Numbered from the stretch's first letter, positions 1 to 12,184 are shown. The stretch: 64,000 bases of DNA from Neostapfia colusana (GCA_030760725.1 JASWHV010000003.1:112500153-112564152); one strand, 5' to 3'. The notes: a model not told the origin generated them from the sequence alone. Numbers and translations: made by a program.

Positions 1-1120
1 ACAGGGCACTAACAGGTGGGTTTGGCTGGTGACGCTGGTCATCGTTATATTTTTTTCCCATTGATATGATTATTTTCTTTCAATAAATAAGGCGTATTTG
101 ATTTGATGTTCAGGATCCCATCTACGGCCGGCGTGACGCCCGCCCCGAAGATCGCAGCCCAGCTCTAGCCAGCAGGGAGCCGAAAAAGACAGGAGTCAGG
201 GCGGGGCCCACCGTCAACGTCAGATCACGGCCACTAGACCGCCACACGTGTGACACCTTTCCCTTCCCTTCCCATTGCTACTTCCTCGTTACATGCATCT
301 AAGGCTTACTCTCTACCACTGTTCCACCCATAAGCAAAATATTCATTTTTTTGTTTCCCAAATTTTTCCTCCCCATCGACGCCTTCTTCCTCGGTCGCGC
401 CCGCTCAAGGATGAGGAAGAGATGGTAAGAAGTTTATTCAATTTATTGATTAGTGTTAGAAAATAAATCACAACAGAAAATTAAATTAATATCAATTAAA
501 GTATTACATATGCCAGAGCATACACAATAAATCACACATATGCAACAGCATATATAATAAATAAATAACAAATCATATCGCACGTATCGATTTATATAAA
601 AGAGATTGCAGTAGTTGTTGCCGTGATGTGCTGATGTAGATAAATACAACGACACATACGATAAATTTTGTGAGACTTAGACGAGGGACAAACCGTGGTG
701 ATGAAGGTGAGCTGAAGCGTTTTACAAAAGCAAGCTTTATTCGTCCTCTTTTGGTTAGGTCTGGGCGTTTGATCTACCTATTATTTTGTTTTAGGTATTT
801 CGGTCTTTTTTATTTTTATTTTTTTAAAATCAATATCCAAAATATTGTAAAATATTAGTTACAAACATTTTAGGTACCTAAATTTTGGTTTTGTCTTTGG
901 TCTTACCTAAAATATCCAAGGTGTATATTATACTTATCTCATATTCTCAACGGTTAGTACAAATCCAATATCATTCATAAATTTAATCTCGTGAGGCAAT
1001 AAATTATAATGTCGCTTATGATAGGTCATAAATACACTGTTTAATCTAATGACTTTACCGTGAAATCCCAAAAATTTCATAAGTATAATTGAACTCATCA
1101 ACACTTAGGAAAAATGGGAG
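1..1120. other. No supported gene; possible promoter/leader with splice donor
   Basis: No convincing coding region. A GC-richer stretch at about 120-420 carries a CACGTG core near 245, a pyrimidine-rich patch, and a short ATG-containing segment ending in a good donor (gatg|gtaaga, boundary 424/425). This could be an untranslated or very short first exon of a plus-strand gene, perhaps the broken gene whose first visible exon is at 10036. Nothing links the two directly. From 430 to 1120 the sequence is AT-rich and looks repeat-derived. Confidence 0.2.
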
Positions 1121-1404
1121 TGTCGGTGTTTCGGATTTCCAACTAGTAATCGAATGTACCGTGTGTTCTAACTCGAGGTGGCCTAGCTAAGAACACACGA
1201 AGGATTATCCTGGTTCACGCAAGAATGCTCTTCATCCAGCTGTGGTGTCTCGCTTGCTCTTACTCAAGAATGGGGTTGTTGTTAAAAGTGCGAGAGCATG
1301 CCCTCTCGAACTGACAGGCCTCTCTATTTTTGTCGAGTGCGGGTGAAGCCGAGTGAAACCCATTCGTCCTGCTCATTTTGGATGGCCGGAATCATCGGCT
1401 CTTC
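1121..1404 (+). repeat. LTR-like fragment (Tat-type gypsy start)
   Basis: The stretch begins with TGTCGGTGTTTCGGA, a start common to LTRs of grass Tat-type gypsy elements. It runs about 280 bp before a second LTR-like start. No partner LTR, primer site or target duplication was found, so this is a fragment assigned only by its first bases. Confidence 0.35.
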
Positions 1405-4071
1405 TGTAACAGCCCTAAATTTTTGTAAAGTTGCATTTCAACTTATGAAGAAAAGTTCTGTAGAAGAAAGACTGAATTTGTGTCAAACATATATATTGAA
1501 CACGTAATGGACATGTGAGGGAGTTAAATTTTTTTCTTTAAATTATGCTTAACACATGTAACATGAGGTGTGGAATTCACTACATGATTTAAACTCATGT
1601 GAACCACCACTATGAAGAGGGGGGAAATTTAAACATAAATTGAATCTTTTAAAAAAAATCATGTTCAAATTATACAAATGTAAAGTGAATCCACCAATGA
1701 ATTTCACATGTATCAAAGAGCTTCTATTTCAAATTTAAAAATTTTTGAAGCTCGTCTACCATTTATTCAAAGGAATAATTGAGAGCACACTTAAATTTAA
1801 ATTTGAAATCTGAACCAAACATGGTCAATTTAAAAATCTGATTTCAGATTGGAGTTTCCCGTATTCTTTTTGACCTATTCTCAAATTTTGGTGAATTTTG
1901 GACAAAGGAAGGAGTAGGAATTTCAAAACAAAGGGAGGAGAGAATTGTGGGACTGTGGACCCCATTTGTTAACTCCACAACTCACCCGAACCGACTCTGT
2001 TTTCTTCCTTTGCTCGAGCGCGCGACAGCAACCCAGTTGCACCCCCTCCCGATGAGTTTCCGGCACCAGCTCCTGCTCCCCCGAGCGGTTCTTCTGCCCT
2101 TATCTTCCACGCACGAGCACAACCCGAGTTTCTTCTCTTCACTCGTAGCCTGGTGAAAACGGGCCTCAGTTCACCGTGGAGCCCTGGGTTGCCAGTCGTT
2201 TCATCGGGATTGGCATTCAGTTCTAGCTTCTCCACGATCCTTTGGTGCTTTAGAGCCAAAAATCCAACAGTTTGAGGTAGAAACAAAGTTTTCCGACGTC
2301 GCTGGAACCCTAATGGACACTGTCGCCGTCGCACATAGGGTTTCGATCATCGCCGGCGGTCGGCGACCCCCTAGCCGTGTTCAGCAGCATGAATTAGGGC
2401 TAGGCGGTGAGATTTGGCCCACGAGGCGACCGGGAATTCAGTTCCAGCAACCCTCGCCGGCGTGCACCGCCGCTGAGCTCTGCTGGCGCAAGGAGGAAGA
2501 AGAAGCCGATGCATCATTATATTTATGAAAATCCCTGGATTTATCTCATTAATTCCTTCAATAAAAAATTAGGGAATTAATTCCAAGAGTTCTGTTATTT
2601 GGAAAATTCCTAACTTTGGGCAGAACCTTCCTCCAAATATACTTGAACTCCAGTAAAAATTTCAGAGGCATTGGACCTCATTTGCTATGCCAAATGTGGT
2701 TTCAATCTTATATGTCTCTGAAAAATAGGAAAAAGAACAGAAATATTTTCAGCTTTTCTCTAATTCTTGTAAAATCCATATCTTCATGTAGGAAACTCCA
2801 AAAATGATGAAACCAAGTCCCATAGGCTCAGGACATTGTGTACTTCACATAAAAGTCCACTTTTCAGCATAAAAGAGCTCAATAACTAGGAGGTAAAGGC
2901 AGAATAGTTAAAACCACATAAGGAATTGTTGGGACCACGTTGAGCTATTCCTTGAACTCAAATTTTGCACACTGCCTACATACCCTCCTTCGAAGCTACT
3001 ATTTTCAGATTCAATGCACCCCTTGAACTTGAGCTAGCCTTCTTTATGTCTAGGTGTACATAAAAAGTCTTAATCACATGGTGATTAATATTACTTTCAT
3101 TTCACCTAGAATTTTTCTTATCTATTGTTGTAGATCCAACAACAGAAACCTTGCTGTTGGTTTTCTCTCTTAGTTGTAGCTAACTAGTGCAACAGAATTA
3201 AATCACTTTCCAAATTACTTTTGAATATATGTGCATTGCATCCATAGCTCACGTGACGTCGCCGCTCGACAGGAAGTTCAACTCAGAGGCGAGGATCTCC
3301 ATCTCGTGATTGGTTTGGCGGATTATCCGGAGTAAGATTAACCTCATAGATTCACTAACAAAATCGTTGAGCGAGGCAAGCACTGGTCTGCATATAATTG
3401 CTTTTGTTAAATTTTGCTTTACGTTCACCTCATGTTGTTAGACTTGATATTGTGTATTATGTCTAGGATGTTTAAAACCCACATGCATGACTATGAAATC
3501 CCTGAGTAGAAGGACTAGCATAGGATTACCTCATGGTAGTTTGCTAGGCTAATGTTGTAGCTAGTCCGGTAGAAGACGGGTAGTTGGAATCTACTCGCGA
3601 GAAATGTCGAGTAGCGGAGTCTACTCGCGAGAAGTCATTGATAAGAGCACCCTCAAAGAAAGTGAGATGTGGACGGGGAGTTTCTGTAGGATGAAACGCT
3701 CCAGTTTGTCTCGACCCGATGAGTATGATAATGCTTGGGACCACGTTCGCCTAGGTCGGTTATGGTAAGGCTAATGTGGAGGTTGGGAAGGAGCCTCATG
3801 TGTGTCGGTTAAGGACCGCGTCGTATGTGTCCCTGCTGGATGAGTTTGAGTTGTACTGGATATATAGTGGTGTATGTGACCTATGAAACCGATGTAACTC
3901 GATGGACCGTGGTGTAGAAACTCATCCTTCATCTGGGAACGGTGTTGAGAAGATGGGAGGTGTAAATCCTTTAGCGGGCAACTTCGACGTGTCCGTGTAG
4001 AGGACCATCCTTCTCGGGACGAAACGTGTTTCTATATCGGGGTGTCGTGTGAAAAGTTGCTGCATACAACT
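1405..4071 (+). mobile_element. Probable decayed gypsy LTR
   Basis: It starts with TGTAACAGCCC, close to the TGTAACACCC start of the two gypsy elements later in the window, and has the same architecture: AT-rich start, GC-rich middle with short accidental ORFs, and a late segment resembling the 3' parts of long grass LTRs. There is no long ORF. The right end is cut by a Sirevirus-type LTR fragment at 4072. No second LTR or target duplication was identified, so element type and boundaries are inference. Confidence 0.4.
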
Positions 4072-5693
4072 TGTAGAATCGAAGAGCACGTGAAAAACTA
4101 CCATAGGGGAGTGAATGGTAGATTTAAACTTTTTAGAGGAAACAACAAAAAACCCCTCGGCGGAAAATCGATCTGTAAAAAAAACCATGTATGCGACTGG
4201 ATCTAAATATGTTCAACCATGACAAAAGGGGTATATATTATAGAGAATCAAGTCATGGAGACACGACGACAAGAATCACGGAAATCCGTCAAGAAAACCT
4301 CAAGTTGTGATCGAAAGATCAAATGAGGGTCAATCTATTCTACTCGAGTAAAAACCAGATCTGCAACACTGCAAAGAAACTTGTGTAGATCAGAAACTAC
4401 AAATCTAATGACCGTGAAATTTTCATAAATGGTAGATAATCAAGTTGTGAAGACAATCCAAAAATAATCATGTCAATTGGATCTGTAAAACTCAAGTTAT
4501 GATAAAAACATCGAAGCACTATCGTGCTGTTCAGAAACTCGACGAGATAGACTTGACAAAAATAAGTCGGACGAACAAGGCACAGAAGCTCCTATAAATT
4601 ACAAATTTTATTGATTAAAATATAAGAGGAACAGCCCAAAGTCTTGCTCTCCACAAACCTTGGTCTCCCTTGCTTATATAAACAGCCCTAAGGCCAACAC
4701 AATTCAAACTAGGACTCCTACTTGGATTCAAACTGTAACTTTCCAATACTGCTCAAGACTCTTCTATACGCAGATAGAAGCAATTTTAAGACTTTAAAAT
4801 ACCTTAGGAACGTCCCAAACATTCCTAAAACAACTCTACTTCATGCCTAACACGAAATCCTATTATAACCAACTCGAAACTTTCCATAAACAAACCATAA
4901 CCGCCTCAGCCGCAGCCTGAGCGCAAAATCCAGTCGGTTGAACCTTTCCAATCATATCTCCACTTCCATATCTCTTCACCACGCCTTGAAACTGTGTTCT
5001 CACATCCAAGCACTCCTTGTACACGTGCAAACACCTTCAAACGACGTCCACGATACCTTCATATGCATTGTTCTTGATCCAAACATGTTGCACGACCTCC
5101 CGATCAACTCAACCACAATTCCTCCTGAATTTGGTTGTTGAACCTCATCTTCTCTCTAAGACTAGTTCAATGGATCCCGTCACCAGCCATATCTTGAACT
5201 CAAGCAACACCTGCACATGAATAAACAACCAATACTTTCGAGCACAAGTCCACTACTTGACTCACGTTAGTTCCGAAAATTACAACACCTTAAGTGAACA
5301 CATCACATAAGCATGTTGCAAACCATAGCAAGATGTTAACCACCATAAACAACCATAACACTTCAAAAACTTAGTAAAAGAACACTAAGAAAATTCTTCA
5401 TAGATGTAAAGCAAGTTCAAAACATTTGCATGGTAAAAACATAACCATTGCGATTTAGCTCCGGACCTTGCCAAAGCTAACCGGACCTTGAGCCAGAGCT
5501 TACCAAAGCTAGCAGAACCTAGCACCGGAACTTACCAAAGCTAGTCGAACCTACCGCTGAAGCTAACCAAACACATGTCGGACCTATCCATAGCAAGTCG
5601 GACCTTATGTCGGATCTTGTCGGAGCTCAGACCTAAAGTCAGACCTTGACAAAAAAAGTGTTTTGGTAGAATTCGAAACTTTTATCGTCATAA
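4072..5693 (-). mobile_element. Truncated Sirevirus-like copia LTR
   Basis: This is a third copy of the LTR that flanks the copia element at 35129-45009. It opens with the same TGTAGAATCGAAG and shares the TATA segment (4672-4682, minus strand) and the GTCGGACCT-type repeat array at about 5455-5645. It keeps the roughly 100-bp stretch present in the right LTR (43911-44010) but missing from the left LTR of that element. Similarity stops near 5693, about 35 bp before the expected LTR end, where the Tat-type remnant begins. No target duplication is visible, so it is a truncated LTR rather than a clean solo LTR. Confidence 0.8.
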
Positions 5694-6272
5694 CCTGAAA
5701 TTGTCTTTTTGCAGACTGCTTTGCGTCCCTTGCCCCTCGCTCGGGGTCGTCCCAGGCATCTCCTGAGCCATCCGCTAGTCAGCCTTCGTACCTAGGACTT
5801 TCGAGCCCATTATGCGGGCTGAAGACTTACCTTCTTCCAACGTTCATGTCGCCCTCCATCCCCTCCGGGTTCTACTTGGGCTGAGGAGGCACCGCTCAAC
5901 TCCGCTCCCACGTCGTGTTTATGACTTCACACCATGAAGTCAGGCGGTTGCTGTCTGGTGGGACCTTTCCATCCCCTGAGTTAACTCCGCCGTGGGAAAA
6001 ACGAGGAGGCGCCGCTCGACTCGACTCCCCAGTCGCTTCAAACGGCTTTAATCTAGAGGTGAATGGGCTGCCTCGCGGCGGTTACCCCTCGAAGCGGTTT
6101 GAAATATCGTGCATGCCCTGTCGGTTGGGCGTCGGTTCGGTGTCCCTATATCTCCTTCCTTTGGGATATCCCGCACGGGCCCGCTTGCATTGCTTCTGTG
6201 GTTCTTGTCTTGCGTAGCGCTCTTCCTTTTCTCCGCTTCCAGCCAAGGAAAAAGACCCACCCTTCATTCACC

Positions 6273-6596
6273 ATGTCTGCGTGGGTTTCCTCTCGTGCGA
6301 GCTCGAGCCAGATCTCCGAGGTCATCGCTCGTGGGTTGTTTTCATCGAGGGACGCCTACTTCGTCTGGATTTCCAAGGGGGAAAGTGTCCCCACGTCGCA
6401 CGATGATGAAGTGGTCTCCTTTCTCGCGTTCCTCGCACGAGGATTTGGGGTCCTGGCGCACCCCTTCTTCCGGCGGCTCCTCGACGAGTACGGTGTCAAA
6501 CTTCATCAACTAACGCCGAACAAAATCCTGGATATGTCGGTGTTCATCACTTTGTGCAACGCTTTCCTGAAGGTGGAGTCGAATCTCAACCAATGA
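6273..6596 (+). pseudogene. Gypsy-type transposon domain ORF (Transposase_28-like), truncated
   Basis: 107 residues starting MSAWVSSR and ending at TGA 6594. I chose ATG 6273 because it follows a short untranslated stretch in good context (caccATG); upstream codons in this frame look non-coding. The core, from 'HDDEVVSFLAFLARGFG' through 'HPFFRRLL' to 'YGVKLHQLTPN', has the aromatic, proline and 'LTPN' pattern of the Pfam domain described as putative gypsy-type transposon, an accessory protein of Tat-lineage elements with unknown biochemical role. Family proteins continue for hundreds of residues; here the frame stops and similarity moves into another frame after 6600, so the gene is broken. 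Confidence 0.6.
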
Positions 6597-7922
6597 ATTT
6601 TTTTTCTGGATGTGTGCCTCGGTGAATGGTTTTCGCGCGCAGCAGACACGATGGTTCTATATCCAGAACCCGCGCCGATGCTCCCACGCTTCTCCGGCAA
6701 CCCCCCGGTACCGAAGCCCTCCTAGCATGAGGGCGCTTATGACGGCGAGGTAGCCGCGCTGGCGCCGCTTCTCGCCCAGCTAGAGGATCTGTAGAGGACG
6801 GGCCTCACCGGTGCTACCCTTCTCCGCGTCTTCGTGGAGCGGAGGATCCAGCCTGCTCGGGTTCGAGGGCACCCGATGTGGGGATATCTTGGTCCCTTGG
6901 ACCCCACGAGGGAGTCGGAGGTGGAGCTCTCATCCTCGTAGGTGGCGGCGAGGATGAAAGACCTTACCGGGGCGGCTCCTGTGGATGATGTTGTCCTTGT
7001 CGTGCTTCCCCTGGTCGCGATACGCGCTCTTTGCGCGTCCGTGCGTTGATCCGTGCGGAGTGTCCAGCCGTTCCTGACCTGGTGCTGAGGAAATGGAAGG
7101 TGAATAGGGGACCATCCGCCCTTCCGAGTCTGGCTCCATCTGTCGAGGTCGGGGCGATATTGCATCGCTTCAATAGGTATTGGCCTATCTCCCATTATGT
7201 TGGCGTGGGTTAGCACGAGCATGAGGATTTCTTACCGTCCTTCATTGTGCAGGAATATGGATCTAGATGCTGATGGTCTAGTTGGCAAGTCGGCAGAGGT
7301 GGCTTGTTCGACTTCGGTTGCGGGGCAAGGGCCGTCGCTCCCTCCGTTGGGCGCCGTTAGGCCGGTCGCGGACCTGGCACCGCCGCCTCCTGCCCTCGTT
7401 AAGGTCGATATGGCCCCCAAGGATTCAAGACTTCTGTCGCCAGAAGCGCCTGGCGGTGAGGCGAGCGGGGCAAAGTCGCCCGCGGCTCACCCCGCTGTTC
7501 CGCGAGCGGAACCCTCGCCGACCCTGGGGAAATTGCGGCCTTACCTGCTCAGGGCTTGGTTCCGGTCGCGACCCTAGGGGGTCCAGCACTGCTGACCGAC
7601 CGAGAGGGAGATGTTCCCTCTTTGGTTGTTTCCTTGTCCGAGCTCACGTGGTGGGGGCAAGCCTACACGGATGTCGATAACTCTTGTGCGAGCTCGCGGC
7701 TGCTCGGGCTGGCCTCATGACTAGGTATGAGTGGGTGGGCGGCGCGCTCGATCTAGTTAAGAAAAGCCACTCCTTGCGGTCAGGTGGGATCTTGGCTCTG
7801 TACCTGCTTTGTCTACTTGGTTCGTTTCGCTTTGTTTTTCAAGCATTTTCCACTCTTTGCAAGGGATGATCCAATGGGTGGCCGAGAAGTCGTGTCTCAC
7901 CCGGGAAAGTGAGCTTCATTAG

Positions 7923-8379
7923 ATGGAAGCGGAGTCTGTGCTGGCGACGGCGCAGGCGGAGCTTGTTCGAGTCAGCGTGGAGACTATTCGAACTGCTGAG
8001 GAGAAGGCGGCTGCAGTTGCCCGCACGCTGGCGGCGGACGCCGAGCTCACGGAGGCCTGTGACTCGGCCCAAACTGCTTTGGACGAGGCGGCCAAGGCGC
8101 GGGCGGCTGCGGAGTCCAGCGCCGAGGAAGCTCGGGTGGCCCGGGACGCCGTGGTTGCAGCGGATCAGCAGCTCTTCGGTAGTCCTCCCCCTGTTCTTGA
8201 TTTCTTCCCACATATCTTTTACCCAGCTCTGCTTTGTTTCTTCAGAGACGAAGGGTCTTCTGGCTGAAGCGGAGAAGGCGCTCGGGGACCGGGACGTGGA
8301 GCTCGTAAGCCTTCGTTCCCGACTTTTCGAGGTCGAGGCGGATCTGCAGGGGATTCGTGCTGCGGTTACAGCCACCTAA
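7923..8379 (+). pseudogene. Ala-rich coiled-coil ORF of Tat element, with intron
   Basis: ATG 7923 opens an Ala/Glu/Arg-rich heptad-like sequence of 85 codons, interrupted by a predicted 67-bp intron (GT at 8179, polypyrimidine tract, AG ending 8245). Joining 8178 to 8246 keeps the frame and continues the same helix-rich composition ('ETKGLLAEAEKALG...') to TAA at 8377. Without splicing the upstream frame runs into non-coding-looking sequence. Such long coiled coils are usual in the C-terminal half of the Tat accessory ORF. It is probably one broken gene with 6273-6596, the parts now separated by frameshifts. No catalytic motif; function unknown. Confidence 0.5.
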
Positions 8380-8989
8380 GATCTGGTTCCGGGTTCATCC
8401 GACGACGCCTCCTCGGACAAGGACTTCATCAGAGGTCGGATGAAGAAAATCTCCAAAGAGCACAGCGCGCTTTGGGCCGGACTTGACAGTATTCGGAATG
8501 CCGGGCGCTCCGTTTGTCGCGTGGTGCTTGGCGTGTTCTTGGTGGAGAGGCTCGGCGCGAAGCTGATGTCGGTCAGGGACCGGCTTTCAGCTCTTCTGTC
8601 ATCCTACGGGAGCGCTGGGCGGTCTACGTGGCTCGGATGGGCTTGGGTGTGGTGCTATCGCACTACCCTGGGATCGACCTCGAGACTGTTGGAGAAGGCT
8701 TCGCTGACGGCGCTTCTGACAAGGATTGAAGGAGCTTTTTCGATGGGTCGAGCCAATGGTCAGGTCCCTACAAGAGATGGTCCCTGACGACTGCGTCCAG
8801 CAGATGTAAGAGGCGCAGCGGCAAAGGCTAGAGTAGTAGTCTTGTGCCTAGTCCCTTTTTGTATCAATGCTTTTGTTTAAAGAATGATAAGAAAAAGGGG
8901 GGCATGTTATTCGACTTATCTTGTTTGCTTGTTCGTGTCGTTGCTTTCTCTGGGTGCTCTCATTAACTGCGGACTTGGTATCTTTCATG

Positions 8990-9660
8990 GGCGGGAAAGG
9001 CCCGGGCTCTCTCCGTCACGCCTTGTTCAGACAGTGCCTGTGCTCTGGGTTGTCGTTGTCCCTTGGTCGTTGGTCGCGCGACATGACTCCGGAGGAAAGG
9101 TACCCGGGCACTTTGTCCGTTACACCTTGTTTGGACCCTGGCTGCGTTTGGGTTGTCGTTGTCCCTAGGGTTGTTGTTGTCCCATGGCCATGGGTCGCGT
9201 GGCTCCAGACTTGAGAGGTTCAGGTCCTTTGGCGCGAGCTTCCGGGCTCATGCAGTTTTAGGGAGGAGTCGCACCCTTTGCCTCGCTTGGACCGTGGCTC
9301 TGTTCGGGGTTGTCATTGTCCCCTCGCTGTTGGTCGGGCGGTTCGTGTAGAAGGGCTCGGGTTCTTTGCCTGTTGTACCTCGTTCGGACCCTGGCTGCGT
9401 TCCGGTTGTCATTGTCCCTAGGGTTGTCGTTGTCCCTTGAACATGGGTCGCGCGACTCCGGACTTGACAGGGTGAGGTCCTTTAATGCGAGCTTCTAGGG
9501 CTCGCACAGTTTTGGGGAAGGGGTCGCCCCCTTTGCCTTGGTTGGGCCATGGCTCCGTTCAGGGTTGTCATTGTCCCCTCACCGTTGGTCACACGGCTCG
9601 GGAGAAAAAGGGGCGTGGGTGCCTTGCCCGTTATGAGCTTCCGGGATTCCATATGGTCGA
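8990..9660 (+). repeat. ~254-bp tandem repeat, 2+ copies
   Basis: The phrase 'ggaccctggctgcg' occurs at 9133 and 9386 (253 bp apart). 'cc[ga]tggctc[tc]gttc' occurs at 9292 and 9547 (255 bp apart), each followed by 'ggttgtcattgtcccct'. A shorter internal echo of 'ggttgtcgttgtccct' recurs at roughly half the period. Repeats of this kind are common in the untranslated regions of Tat-type gypsy elements. Short reading frames crossing the array are by-products. Confidence 0.75.
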
Positions 9661-9700
9661 GTAGCCCCCGAGCTTTGCGGTCAGCATGCAATTGTGCTTT

Positions 9701-10035
9701 GAAGTTTTTACTAGTCGCTTGAATGTTTACATTCCGGACGTGAGAAAAGGAATAACTGGAGTGGATTATTTTTCCCCCATGACCTGCTGCCTTTACACGC
9801 CCTGATTTGTTAACAAATAGGGTTCTCCTTTCTTAGCTTTTAGGATCTCTTTCCTAATCTAATCTGCAACATATCAGGATTACACAACATTCAATGTACA
9901 CAGCAACTGCTTTATATAAAGCTTGAGATAACTGATATTGATTTATCCCATGCCATTTGAGCTATGTAAAGTTTCAGTATTTGCTGACAGATAAACTGAT
10001 TTCCTTTTCATTCCTATGAATTGAACGTGTTCCAG
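9701..10035. other. AT-rich sequence upstream of first visible exon
   Basis: About 335 bp of intron-like sequence ending in a polypyrimidine stretch and acceptor 'gtgttccag' (AG at 10034-10035). No coding signal and no recognisable repeat. Confidence 0.4.
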
Positions 10036-10350
10036 TTTTGGAGTGCTCTGTCACCCCGCCAAAGGAATGAGCTGCTCAGACTCGATAAACAGACCCTCAT
10101 TGAGCATGCCCGCAAGAACCTGTACTGTTCAAGGTGCAATGGGCTGCTTCTGGAAAGTTTTGCACAAATATACATGTATGGGAAGTCATTGCATCAAGAA
10201 GGTTTGGGTGAGCCAAGGTTTTGAGCAGTTGAAGCAGAAGTTCAGGACCCATCAGTTCATCCGTGGGGAGGCCTTTCAACACCAAAGGATGGCATCTTAA
10301 CTGTTCTTGACTTTTTCATAAATGCAAAGTCTCTTCATGTACTCCAGAAT
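10036..10350 (+). pseudogene. Host pseudogene, first visible exon
   Basis: 315 nt, phase 0 at both ends; acceptor AG at 10034-10035, donor GT at 10351. It encodes 'FWSALSPRQRNELLRLDKQ', 'YCSRCNGLLLESF' and 'MYGKSLHQEG', then an in-frame TGA (10222-10224), then 'EVQDPSVHPWGGL' and 'LTVLDFFINAKSLHVLQN' in the same frame. Reading resumes in frame after the stop with conserved sequence, so the stop is a nonsense lesion in a coding exon rather than the gene end. The segment around the stop is shorter than I remember in homologues, suggesting a deletion there too. Confidence 0.8.
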
Positions 10351-10507
10351 GTAAGCCTAAACAGTACCTTGTATTTTTCTTCTTCCTCTCCCCCCTTCCC
10401 CCTGTATGATACCTTTTTCATGAATTGTCCCATTATCTTTTACATGAAAATTTCCCGTAGCCATGCTGAAGTTCTTATTCTAATGAATTCCACATTATTT
10501 TTACTAG

Positions 10508-10767
10508 GTTTTTGACAATGCACGAGCAAGGGAGCGTGAGCGTGAAGTGCTTTACCCTGGTGCATGTGGTGGGGGTGGGAGAGGGTGGATTAGCCCAGTG
10601 ATACCTAACTATGGCAGGGGCCATGGAACAAGAGACACATGTGCATTGCACACAGCGCGCCTTTCTTGTGATACTCTGGTGGATTTTTGGTCAGCACTGG
10701 GTGAAGAAACCAGATCATCTCTGCTAAGGATGAAAGAAGAAGACTTCATTGAAAGGCTAATGCATAG
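10508..10767 (+). pseudogene. Host pseudogene, second visible exon
   Basis: 260 nt between acceptor 'ttactag' (AG 10506-10507) and donor 'atag|gtagg' (GT 10768). It is open throughout and encodes 'VFDNARAREREREVLYPGAC', a Gly-rich stretch, 'HTARLSCDTLVDFWSALGEE' and 'LLRMKEEDFIERLMH'. It ends in phase 2. This is the best conserved exon, with no lesion. Confidence 0.85.
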
Positions 10768-12184
10768 GTAGGAGTAACAGACTGCTTTTGTCTTATCGTG
10801 TTTTAAATCAATGCTTCAGTTTGCTTTTCCCTACATACTATTGTCAGGGTATTTGCTTTCACAAACAGGAATGATATATGCATATAGTTTTGTAATGAGT
10901 CGATTTGCTTCTTGATATTTATAGGAAATATATTTTAAAAGGTATATGAAAATCTTATGGCGTAAGTGTACTGATTGTTCTACTGATTTATGGACTTGTT
11001 AGATGAGTTGGTTGCTTCTTGAAAGTGTTAGAAACATCATTTTAAATGTATATGTAATACTGTACTTTTGGCATCATTTTCAATGGCTTTTCTATAAAAT
11101 TGTAAATAATGTATGTCCAAGAGGCTGAATTATCATTTTCTTTTCCTAGCATTATCAGTAGCGTTATCAGTGGCCATGATGACATTACGTTACTGAATTT
11201 ATAGAAATTCTATGTTCTCCCTCCCATAGTTATTAAGGCGTAAGGCGACCTACCCCTTTTTAAGTGATAAAGCGTAAAGCGAGACGACGCCTTAGTAATA
11301 TATAAATATAGGAAAATGTACATATGTCCTACCATTTAGTCAGTGTAAATACACGTCTTTAACAGTTTTTACAAATTATCAACAATATCATTTATATTAA
11401 CAAGTGTATTGTAATAAAACAAAAACTGAAGGACCTGCTTAAAGTCCACCACCCAGGTAGGCCCACTAACCAATGCCCTGGCCCAACTCCACACCCGCAA
11501 GCCCTCTCACCAGCCACCCCATCCGATCCTCCACACAAACCACACCTCACCTCCATTGACCAGACGACGGCGCTCACCTCCTACTCGGCCTCCCACATCC
11601 CCCCCCCCCCCGATTGGACCTCCCCCGCCCCTTTCCCTGCTGTGATGGCTTCCTCCGCGGTGCCCCCACCGATCACCATCCACGGGCGCTTCTTCCCCAG
11701 GGCGCAGGTTAGTGCCCCCCCCCCCCCCGCCCCCCGACTGGATCTCCCTTGCCCCCTTCCCTTCTTCCCTGCGGCACTGGCTTCCTCCGCCGCCGGTGCC
11801 ATCCCACCCCCCTTTCCCGGGCGGATCCACGCGTCATCGCCTTATGCCGGATCTAAGGTGACATGGATGCCTTATGGTCCTCGAGCGCCTTAGCGCTTAA
11901 TCGACGCCTTAACAACTATGCTCCCTCCTGTATTCCATATGAAATTTTCTATTTTTTCGTCAACTGAGTGCTTTTGCAACCTGGTTCCCATTTTTGTGTA
12001 CATTGCCCCACCATGTTTTTCATTATGTGACAAACTATCTTAAAGCTATGTGTAAAGCTTCTCTCTTGCATGACTTTACATGTGTTATCAAGAGCAAGCT
12101 TTTGTTAAGATGTTCTGACTTTTGAATATTGATGCATTACAGTATACTTGATCTAACTTTTCTGATGAATTTTCTATCAAACAG
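10768..12184 (+). other. Intron containing an hAT-type element
   Basis: A 1.4-kb intron; about half of it is the hAT-type element at 11225-11920. The rest is T-rich intron-like sequence. No other feature was recognised. Confidence 0.6.
11225..11920. mobile_element. Non-autonomous hAT-type element, 8-bp TSD
   Basis: The left end reads catagttattaaggcg and the right end is its inverse with one mismatch (cgccttaacaactatg). The flanks are perfect 8-bp direct repeats CTCCCTCC at 11217-11224 and 11921-11928. An 8-bp target duplication with short inverted ends fits the hAT superfamily. The 696-bp body has no transposase; it holds C-rich runs (near 11601 and 11719) and additional GGCG/CGCC-type repeats near both ends. 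Confidence 0.85.

Larger units (their letters stand above)
5694..9700 (+). mobile_element. Tat-type Ty3/gypsy remnant
   Basis: A GC-rich island (5.7-8.8 kb) holds the accessory reading frames usual in grass Tat-type gypsy elements: a gypsy-type-transposon domain ORF (6273-6596), a degenerate proline/alanine-rich stretch, an alanine-rich coiled-coil ORF with a small intron (7923-8379), then a repeat-rich untranslated tail (about 8990-9660). No gag, reverse transcriptase or integrase and no LTR pair remain, so this is an internal fragment. It lies just upstream of the first visible host exon and may have replaced the lost first exon. Confidence 0.6.

Noticed and set aside
10202..10230. A tiny intron removing the stop at 10222
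   Set aside because: Possible GT and AG sites exist, but the intron would be about 20-26 nt, far below plant minimum size, and other donor choices break the frame with the next exon.
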